A DNA stretch of 14,964 bases from Oehlia diaphana (lineage: Eukaryota > Glomeromycota > Glomeromycetes > Glomerales > Glomeraceae): positions 4,091 through 19,054 of the forward strand of contig QZLH01000291.1 in NCBI GenBank assembly GCA_003833135.1, read 5' to 3'. Shown in pieces: positions 1 to 6,409 of the stretch (the stretch's first letter is position 1; every line of letters starts with the position of its first letter). The position numbers and the translations under genes are program-made. The notes under the pieces were generated by a model. That model searched no databases and was not told where the DNA came from. It worked only from the letters and a program-made list of their open reading frames with translations.

Positions 1-485
1 TTTTTGTCACATTTAATAAAAGTGAATAGAAAAATGATGGAAAAGTGATGGGCAGTGATGGGAAAAAAGAAGTGGTTATTACCGTTGCTTTTGAATATTG
101 ATTAAAAAATTTTTTTTTATTTTTTATTAAATTTGAGTTACATAAATATGTAACACGTATTTAATTTAGATTTGTGTAATATTAATCTTACTAAAATATT
201 GAATTTTTATAAAAATCTTAATTTAGCTAATTCCAAAAATCAGCACATATGACTAATACTACAATTAAACTATTATACGATACATTGCTATATGCATTTT
301 TAATATTGATATATGCGTTTTTATACAATGGTATACATGTTTTTAAACTATAGTTGTTTTACTATGTGTAGCTTTACACTTAAATAGGTGTTGTTTTACA
401 CGTTTTTAAATATTTTTAAGTGACGTTGATTAACAAAGGGTTCGTATCTCTACACTTTTTGGTGTTAAGCAACACATGGCATTTT
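1..485. other. AT-rich non-coding stretch
   Basis: No open frame, RNA gene or convincing repeat was found. The sequence is dominated by A/T runs and loosely recurring TTTTAAA- and ACAC-type words between about 340 and 430. It probably represents intergenic or decayed repeat DNA. Confidence 0.5.
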
Positions 486-767
486 TCAACACTTTATACG
501 CCTGTTTAAAACTTCCTGATGATGTACGGATAATATGCTTTGAGGTAGATGACCAACCCTTTTTGAATCAGCTATTAACATAAGTTCCTCTCTTACAAAT
601 CCTTGCTTTAGAGCAAATTCATCATCATCACTCTCAAGATAATATAAAACTGGCTCATTCTTTATAATAATAACTTTTCAGATTCTATGAAGACTTGGAC
701 TGAATGTAGGGTTAGTTGCACACTTCTGATTTTCTATACTTCCTTCCCATTCTGCATTGGCAATTTT
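486..767 (-). pseudogene. decayed coding fragment, family not recognised
   Basis: Read on the minus strand, one frame stays protein-like from about 767 down to a TGA at 486-488, interrupted by a single TGA at 678-680; a TAG at 768-770 bounds it upstream. The 63 codons between the two TGA stops have balanced, acidic composition (LYYLESDDDEFALKQGF, then REELMLIADSKRVGHLPQS), unlike the lysine/asparagine/isoleucine-rich noise expected from this AT-rich DNA. The 29 codons before the internal stop read on in the same register (IANAEWEGSIENQKC). There is no start codon at the head and no splice pattern that bypasses the stop. I do not recognise the family. Local base composition is visibly less AT-rich than the flanks. 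The best reading is a remnant of a gene or transposon protein; the plus-strand frame over 687-884 is its shadow. Confidence 0.35.
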
Positions 768-983
768 CTACTTTCCACCCCAACCACCTACCTTAGGGAA
801 TTTGGTTCATTATATAATTTTTTTCTTTACATGAACGCATATACAAAATGCAAAAAAAATGCGGCATGTCTTATGTACCCCTAAAAATTAAACTTACATG
901 ACATATAAACTTTTGTAATTTTACTTTTATAATTCATTACTTTGTTTTAAATTTTTATAGCATTAAAAATTACGACTTTACAG

Positions 984-1135
984 CCTAATTATACCATTAC
1001 AGCCTAATTATACCATTACAGCCTAATTATACCATTACGACCTAATTATAGCATTACAGCCTAATTACAGTATTACGGCATAATTACAGTATTACGGACT
1101 AATTATAGCATTACAGACTAATTACAGTATTACAA
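984..1135. repeat. 19-bp tandem repeat, 8 copies
   Basis: Eight head-to-tail units of 19 bp occupy 984-1135 without a gap. The first three units read cctaattataccattacag or differ from it only at the last bases; later units drift to ...acagtattacgg, so variants cluster towards the right end. Just downstream (about 1145-1180) the complementary words CTGTAAT and TGCTGTA occur in opposite orientation, so the array edge could fold back. No coding frame is maintained because 19 is not a multiple of three. Confidence 0.9.
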
Positions 1136-1172
1136 AAAGTGTCATAACTGTAATGCTGTATGCTGTAATATA

Positions 1173-1280
1173 ATGCCATCAGTAAATCAATTATGGCTAA
1201 CATCTTTAGTACCTATTGTATGTCACCTATCGGCAAATAACCTGGCAGGACTTAGAGATTTTAAAAGTTTGTCATGCTAA
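1173..1280 (+). pseudogene. short open frame, possible gene remnant
   Basis: ATG at 1173 opens 35 codons ending in TAA at 1278-1280. The translation (MPSVNQLWLTSLVPIVCHLS, then ANNLAGLRDFKSLSC) is unusually balanced for this window, with Trp, two Cys, His, Pro and several Leu/Ser codons. No domain is recognised. It lies between the 19-bp array and another short acidic frame in a different register, so both may come from one frameshifted gene. A chance ORF cannot be excluded at this length. Confidence 0.25.
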
Positions 1281-1332
1281 GGTCGCTCATGCATTGTGTT
1301 AGTTGAAAGAAAATAATTGTTATTACAAAAAT

Positions 1333-1479
1333 ATGATAATTATAATCGATAATAAATTTCTTCAATCCTCACCTGTCGATGGTTCTATTGATGACCAAAA
1401 TACTCAAATAGTTGCTAAAGATTTGGATCATGATGAGGAGGATGATGTGATTATGTGCACTTTCGTTCCAGTTACCTAA
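1333..1479 (+). pseudogene. short acidic open frame, possible gene remnant
   Basis: ATG at 1333 starts 48 codons ending in TAA at 1477-1479. After an Ile-rich start the frame reads FLQSSPVDGSIDDQNTQIVA followed by an Asp/Glu-rich patch (KDLDHDEEDDVIMCTFVPVT). The acidic linker followed by a short hydrophobic end looks like the tail of a eukaryotic protein, but I cannot name a family. The 3' end touches the minus-strand micro-exon cluster beginning at 1476. It may be a continuation, after a frameshift, of the frame at 1173-1280. Confidence 0.25.
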
Positions 1480-1990
1480 AGAAATTCTATGCGTCCAAAA
1501 GCCCATCTAAAAAAAAAGATAAATGGAAACATTAATAAATGTTTCGTTGAAGAGAAAGTTTATAAATACTTCCACTCTTATCAAAATCCATGTTCTTAAA
1601 TATTTGAAGAAATCGTCTAAAAAGATAAAAACATTTCATTAAAGAAATATTCCAAGAAACTCTATACTAAATTTCTCAAAAGGAATAAATTAAAAATGAA
1701 CTAGCCCAGACTCATCCGTCTAGAAAAAAAAGAAAAATTGAAATTTGAAGCGTTAGAAAAACGTTTCATTAAGATAAATAATTAAGAAATAAAAAATAAT
1801 TTGTTAAATAAAGCAATTAAAGAAAAAAATGACTAATTGAATGTTATATCAGGAACGTTGAAAGAATGTTCAAGTCTAATGATGTCTCTATAAAAAGAGA
1901 AAAAGAAATATTTTTATAATCTCCTAATTAAAAAATTTCCTAAATTTCCATTTTACCTTAGGAGTCAATGATTCTACAAAAGTTGCAAAA
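1476..1990 (-). pseudogene. degraded micro-exon module cluster
   Basis: On the minus strand this stretch repeats the pattern poly-T tract, TTTAG acceptor, 20-35 base exon, GTAA-like donor. Two modules are clear homologues of the better preserved cluster at 4158-4894. One exon, 1582-1616, reads RFLQIFKNMDF (compare RQFLQISMDMNF there), but its donor has decayed from GTAAG to ATAAG. The other, 1476-1506, ends at a GTAACT donor and reads GLLDA, stop, NFF (compare SLLDT, stop, KL in the exon at 4858-4894). The intron between them (1507-1581, 75 bases) carries the same CGAAAC/CGAAAT-TATTAAT motif seen in the other cluster. Two further copies of that motif lie near 1625-1650 and 1755-1780. In-frame stops and broken splice sites make a functional gene unlikely. 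Confidence 0.45.
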
Positions 1991-2040
1991 GAAAAAATAA
2001 ATTTTTTCCTTCCCTACGATTCATCGATCCGTACTAATTA

Positions 2041-2325
2041 TAAAATATCAGATGATTATCATATGACATATCGGAAGACTGATATGCATCTCTGATATTT
2101 TAACAATATGTTTTCAAAAAATAAATTTATTATTAATAAAATATTAACGTAATATTATTATACTCTGATATTTAATGATATTTTTCAAAAAACAGTTTTA
2201 TTATTAGTAAAAAATTATTGTCATATCAAATATTGATATATGTATGATTTTTAATATTACCTATTACATCTATATGTTTATGATATCTGACCGATATGTT
2301 ATGATAGCATATAACCTGATATACC
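2041..2325. repeat. inverted repeat pair flanking a 73-bp tandem duplication
   Basis: The segment at about 2041-2088 containing CATATGACATATCGG recurs in inverted, diverged form at about 2276-2325 (CCGATATGTTATGATA). Between them a unit starting CTCTGATATTT occurs at 2090 and again at 2163, a 73-bp step, both followed by a TTTTCAAAAAA word and a TTTATTATTA tract. The CTGATATTTT...TTTTCAAAAA words also occur at 4057-4080 and 5491-5525 next to pogo-like ends, so this may be transposon subterminal DNA. No clean target-site duplication was found. Confidence 0.45.
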
Positions 2326-3389
2326 ATCATTTGACTTGTGTTATCCAGTTCAGATATAAATCTGGATATATTTAAATAAAAACTAAAATCCAGCTAAAAT
2401 TATATATAAAAAAATTTTTCATTGATCGATCTTAACAAACAATATCAATGCCATTAACTTAATTAAATTTTGACTTAATATTTTTAACGAAAAATCTTAA
2501 TTTTAGCTGATACTATAAATTTTGCTTAAATTATGTCAATTTTTTAAAAATTTGAGAGTTGTAAAATTTTGCAATAAATACATTATTATGAATATAAAAA
2601 TACATTAAAATTGTAAAATAATGGAAAATTGGACATAAACTAATTATTTTTATTATATTTATATATTATTTTGTAATATAAAATTAATCAATTCAACTTA
2701 CCTATTAAAAAAAATCTATTTTTTTTTAAATTATGGATCAACAGTAATTTGAACCAAATATATAATGGCCAAAATTACAAAAATCCCAAATTTTATTTAA
2801 CTGGATCAGATACAGCTGCCTCTTGATAAATATCAATTTCGTAAATTTGAGCTGGCATTATAGATGGCCTGAATTACTACCAATTATTGAATATTCTACT
2901 AGTAATTTTAATAAAATAGATTATGATTTTAACAAATTGAATTTAAATAATTAAAAGAATTTTTTATAATTTTTTTATCTGAATAACAGGTCAAACCAAA
3001 TATTTTCTATTTGAATATTTTATCTAGATAAAATTATGATATCCAAATAGCTATTTTTTTTGGATATCTAAATACTATGGTTTTATCTATATATGGATCA
3101 AAGCACTATTGTAGCATCTGTAGCGATTCTGATCAAAAATCAAGATATTTTCAAATTAAATTTAAAATCTAGTTTATTTCAATATATTCAATAATAAAAA
3201 CATTAAAATGTCATTAATATACTTATTATTGCCTCTATTTTTATCATATAATTATTAAAGAGTTTATATTTATTGGAAGGAAAAATATGTATAATGTATT
3301 AATGATGATAATGATAGTTATTAAGATAATACTTTTTTTAAGTAATTTTTATTATTAATTTACAATAGTAATTTTTTTATGAAGTTTGA
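2326..3389. other. AT-rich non-coding stretch with a small palindrome
   Basis: No gene is visible in about 1 kb. The only structure found is the inverted repeat at 3038-3068 and, loosely, a TATGGATCAA word near both 2732 and 3092. The rest is AT-rich DNA, probably decayed repeat sequence. Confidence 0.4.
3038..3068. repeat. 10-bp inverted repeat (hairpin)
   Basis: GATATCCAAA at 3038-3047 and its exact complement TTTGGATATC at 3059-3068 are separated by 11 bases. Looser symmetry continues outward (TAGATAAAA on the left, TTTTATCTA on the right), so it may be the core of a decayed foldback element. Confidence 0.6.
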
Positions 3390-4097
3390 TTTGATTTATG
3401 GTAAACTCTTAATAATTTAGATACAGTACTAGAAATTACTTATTAGAAATAAAATTAAAATATATAAAATTTTACAAGAACTTAACTAAGAGTCTACTTC
3501 CATAAATATTTATAATTCTATTAATTTTAGCATGAATGCTTGAAATTCTGTAAGTCAACAAACCATTAATAATTGTTGGAAACATACAGGAATTCTACCA
3601 ATAAATAAAATGAATGAAATTGATGAAATTGAAAATTAAGCATTACATGATAAAATGGAATTACAAGATTTAATTAATAAACTACCATCTAATAATCTTA
3701 TAGATACAGATGAATTTCTTCATATTGATGATTGTTTGAAAAGTAATGAAGAATTAACTAATGATGAAATTGTATTTATAATAAGGTTAATGAACTAGAA
3801 ATGGATTCAGATGAAGAACCTTTAGTAGTAATTCTCAAAATAAAAGCTTTAGGTTGTTTGGATGATTTTATTTTATTTTTTAAGCATTTATTAGATGCTT
3901 ATATTAACCCAAATAAATTAAGTGTATTGCAAAAGTTAAGGTATCAAATATTAAAATTACATATTAATAACTCACAAATAACGTTAGATAATTTTGTTAA
4001 AATAGTATTTATATAATATATACTAATATGTTAATATAATAAATAAAAATAATAATATATTGATATTTTTCAAAATATTCTATTAGAATTTGAATTA
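3390..4097 (+). pseudogene. dead pogo/Tigger-type DDE transposase, C-terminal part
   Basis: Reading plus-strand frames from about 3395 to 4016 gives the C-terminal half of a CENP-B/Tigger-like DDE transposase. In order it shows a decayed LLII...KLLIRNKIKIY block, then NIYNSINFSMNA, stop, NSVSQQ, then TINNCWKHTGILP, then LINKLPSNNLIDTDEFLHID, and, after a frameshift near 3783, EPLVVILKIKALGCLDDFI with a final KLRYQILKLHINNSQITLDN. These match my recollection of fungal Tigger-derived proteins (the W-N-S-V block, the C-W-K-H-T-G-I-L-P motif and the terminal L-R..V-L block). Damage includes in-frame TAA at 3487-3489, TGA at 3541-3543 (where Trp is expected) and TAA at 3637-3639. The N-terminal HTH and the DDE catalytic core are absent or unrecognisable. 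After the stop, 4057-4097 resembles the detached pogo-like right end at 5459-5557, so the element probably ended near 4097. The gene is inactive. Confidence 0.8.
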
Positions 4098-4157
4098 AAT
4101 GAAATTACTTTATTAAATAATTTAAAAACATTGTAATTTTATACAAAATTTTATATA

Positions 4158-4894
4158 CTAGGAAAATGGGAACTGTTGTAAGTCTGGAGCAATAATTTGT
4201 TTCGCCACCCAAAAGTTGCCTAAAATCTGCAACTAAAGAAACAAACAAAATATTAACAGACGTTACATTTTGTTAAAAATAAAAAAAAAGATAAAGAAAA
4301 AATATTTAAACACTTACGATAATGCATCTAGGGAGAACCGGATTTTCAACCTTACCGAAATTCATGTCCATAGATATTTGAAGAAACTGTCTAAAAAAAA
4401 GTAATAAACAAAATGTTACTAGTAAAAATTTCGTTATTTTGTTAAAACAAATAGCAAAGTAAAAAAATATCTTACCTAAATCTAACGCGTCTAGATGACT
4501 CTAAAAAAAATGAAGATAAAATATTAATAAACATTTCGCTAAAAGAATTGATTTAAGTAAAAAGAATACTTCACTTACCAAAAAATATGTTCAAAAGACT
4601 CAAAGAATCACCTACAAAAGAAAAAAAGAAAAGAACTATTAGTAATATTTCATTAAAAGAAAAATAAAAAAAAAAGTGAAAGGGCTAAGTTTACACCAAA
4701 ATTTATTCATAAAACAACCATTTTTCCTTGGCGTTGCTGGTAACTTTCAGTATTTTGTTTTAAACATCAACCATCTAAAATAAGAGAAAAATTGAATGTT
4801 AACAATATTTTGTTAAAATAAATAAATTTGAAAAAATATATTTCCAGATATTCTTACCAAGTTTCTATGTATCTAAAAGGCTAAGAAATAATAC
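4158..4894 (-). pseudogene. micro-exon gene or pseudogene, 3' part (6 exons)
   Basis: On the minus strand six short exons can be defined by poly-T/TTTAG acceptors and GTAAG-type donors: 4858-4894, 4697-4774, 4579-4611, 4476-4500, 4318-4390 and 4158-4232. The last four splice with matching phases into 67 uninterrupted codons, reading DSLSLLNIFFESSRR, VRFRQFLQISMDMNFGK, VENPVLPRCII and LQILGNFWVAKQIIAPDL, and ending in TAG at 4158-4160. Donors in this part are GTAAGT, GTAAGA and GTAAGT. The two upstream exons contain in-frame stops (TAG in the first, TGA twice in the second), and the second has a weak GTGTAA donor. Exons 4858-4894 and 4579-4611 resemble each other. A Met-initiated frame at 5239 (DPVFEKILLYHITLRITSDK) could be a 5' exon but has no clear donor. 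I do not recognise the protein. It is either the live end of a rapidly evolving intron-rich gene or a decaying copy. Confidence 0.5.
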
Positions 4895-5007
4895 CTAAAA
4901 AAGAAAAAAATGTTAAAAACCGGTCATTAAGATAAAAAAATTAAAGAAAAAAAAAATGAAAAACCTGAAATATCATGTTTAAGGAAACTAAACACCAGAA
5001 AAAGTAA

Positions 5008-5120
5008 GAGAGAAGTAAGGGGATGGGTAAAATAAAGGAAATAGGAAAGTATAAAAGAAAGGGAAAAGAGAGAAAAGGGAAGAACAAAAGAAAGAAAGGA
5101 AGAACAAAGAAAAAAAGTAA
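5008..5120. repeat. purine-rich tract
   Basis: The plus strand is almost pure A/G over more than 100 bases, with GGAAA, GAAAG and GGGAA words, so the minus strand is a long pyrimidine tract. Hydrophobic Phe/Ser/Leu frames on the minus strand here arise from this composition and are not called as genes. Confidence 0.7.
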
Positions 5121-5458
5121 GATTTTTTTTCATGTGACTTATTTGTTTGATTATTGATCTTATCAGATGTAATACGCAGAGTAATGTGATATAACAAAAT
5201 TTTTTCAAATACGGGATCTTTTTTTTTTATAATGAACATGATACATTTTGTTTTATCAAGTAATTAAGGATATTGTATACAATGTTACTAAAAATAAAAA
5301 GTATAAAAGGAAATAAGCAGGGGCATTATATTTCAAAAAGGAAATTGTGATGATGACATAGGTGGAAGGAAGGAAAAATTACATGGGTTTAACCAGTATT
5401 ATGAATTTATCTAGTTCCATACAATAAATAGTCTTTCACTACGCTCTACATTTTATTA

Positions 5459-5557
5459 TTAATATCAGTATATAAAATTTCATAATATACTGATATTTTA
5501 ATATACTGATATTTTTTTTCAAAAACATTTATATTGATATATAGAAGTTTGACTGTA
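5459..5557. mobile_element. detached right end of a pogo/Tc1-like element
   Basis: The block ends in TATATAGAAGTTTGACTG followed by TA (5538-5557). Read inward from the right this is TA-CAGTCAAACTTCTATATA, the style of terminus used by pogo/Tc1-mariner elements inserting at TA. Inside it are a 13-bp inverted repeat (AATATCAGTATAT at 5461-5473 and its complement at 5485-5497) and a 16-bp direct duplication of AATATACTGATATTTT. No matching left terminus exists in the window. The 4057-4097 sequence after the dead Tigger gene is a decayed version of the same end. Confidence 0.5.
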
Positions 5558-5660
5558 CAAAAATAAAGTTTGTATAAATAAAATACATAATTCTAATTGA
5601 TTTAGACTTTTTTTGCATGAATATCCTAAAATATACATAAAAGGTTAGGTTTGAGTTTAC

Positions 5661-5668
5661 GTAGTAGA
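5661..5668. repeat. 8-bp target-site duplication, left copy
   Basis: GTAGTAGA lies directly left of the element at 5669-5890 and recurs exactly at 5891-5898 directly right of it. Confidence 0.85.
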
Positions 5669-5890
5669 TAAGGTTGCTTGCCAAAACCTCTCCAAAATCC
5701 TGCGATAAATTTCGGCAAGATTTTACTATATGTTTACTATAGTTTCGGCAGGGTTTCGGCAGTTTCGGCAAATGGGGGTTTCGGCATTTCGGCAAAGTTT
5801 CGGCAGGATTTTTAATATGATTTAATATAGTTTCGGCATTTTCCGTATAGGTTTCGGCAGTTATTAAGAAGGTTTCGGCAAGCAACCTTA
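5669..5890. mobile_element. hAT-type MITE carrying ten TTTCGGCA motifs
   Basis: A 222-bp element has 20-bp terminal inverted repeats matching at 19 of 20 positions: 5669-5688 begins TAAGGTTGCTTGCC and 5871-5890 ends GGCAAGCAACCTTA. It is flanked by perfect 8-bp direct repeats GTAGTAGA. An 8-bp duplication and a terminus of the form YARNG are the hallmarks of hAT superfamily elements. The interior codes for nothing. It holds ten TTTCGGCA motifs, all in plus orientation, starting at 5710, 5743, 5754, 5763, 5779, 5787, 5798, 5831, 5852 and 5873. The last lies inside the right terminal repeat; the left repeat has the complementary word with one mismatch. Clustered short motifs are where hAT transposases bind in known elements such as Ac/Ds, so a binding-site role is plausible but inferred. 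The near-perfect ends and intact duplication point to a recent insertion. Confidence 0.85.
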
Positions 5891-5898
5891 GTAGTAGA
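5891..5898. repeat. 8-bp target-site duplication, right copy
   Basis: GTAGTAGA is identical to 5661-5668 and abuts the right terminal inverted repeat. Confidence 0.85.
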
Positions 5899-6066
5899 AT
5901 ATAGCCAAAGATTTTTAATTCTTGTCCTGAAAAAATGACTATTTTTTAAATCTGATATATTTCAGGATCTTATATAAATTGATCAATAACAGATAATTAA
6001 ACATTGTTAAAGTAAAAATGTGGCGCAGTAATTTTATGTAGATCATTTTGTAGATCATTCTGATAA

Positions 6067-6165
6067 ATTTGATTTATTTATTTTATTAATTTTATTTATT
6101 TTATTTATTTATTTATTATATTTGTTTTATTTATTTTATTAAATATTCTTAATTTTTATTTTATT
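6067..6165. repeat. TTTAT/TTTA simple-sequence tract
   Basis: Imperfect runs of TTTAT and TTTA units fill this segment and run up to the possible LTR at 6174. They could mask a target-site duplication. Confidence 0.7.
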
Positions 6166-6173
6166 ATAAATAG

Positions 6174-6409
6174 TGTTAGGATTTTATCAAGTTGAAGGGG
6201 TAGTTAATTAGTTAGTGAAGTTAAGCAAGTTAAGCGAATTAGTCAGAATTGTATTGTAGTTTTTGAGTTATACGAAAAGAGTATTATTCCCAGTAGTATA
6301 ATTTAAGATAGTTAATTTCGCAACTAAGAGATTATCTATATTTTTTATTATATTTAAAATCTTACATTGTTTTAATAAAAACCTATTTTCTTTAACTGAA
6401 CATCTAATA
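6174..6409 (+). mobile_element. possible solo LTR
   Basis: A 236-bp block begins TGTTAGG and ends CTAATA, which would be a six-base inverted terminal repeat (TGTTAG/CTAACA) with one change. It contains a TATATTTTTTATTATATTT segment and an AATAAAA word near 6373, in the order promoter then polyadenylation expected for an LTR. There is no second copy, no primer-binding site, no retroelement coding sequence and no visible target-site duplication. The call rests on structure alone. Confidence 0.3.

Noticed and set aside
430..460. GGGTTCGTATCTC resembling a tRNA T-arm
   Set aside because: No A/B-box partner, acceptor stem or anticodon arm could be folded around it.
687..884. 65-codon plus-strand frame with hydrophobic start
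   Set aside because: It partly overlaps antisense the decayed minus-strand coding stretch at 486-767, which has the more protein-like composition.
2732..3101. TATGGATCAA direct repeats as possible LTRs
   Set aside because: Similarity does not extend beyond about ten bases, with no terminal dinucleotides or target duplication.
5529..5885. 118-codon minus-strand frame rich in AETLPK/CRN words
   Set aside because: It is the translation of the TTTCGGCA array and starts inside the MITE terminal repeat, then runs through unrelated flank. It has no independent coding evidence.
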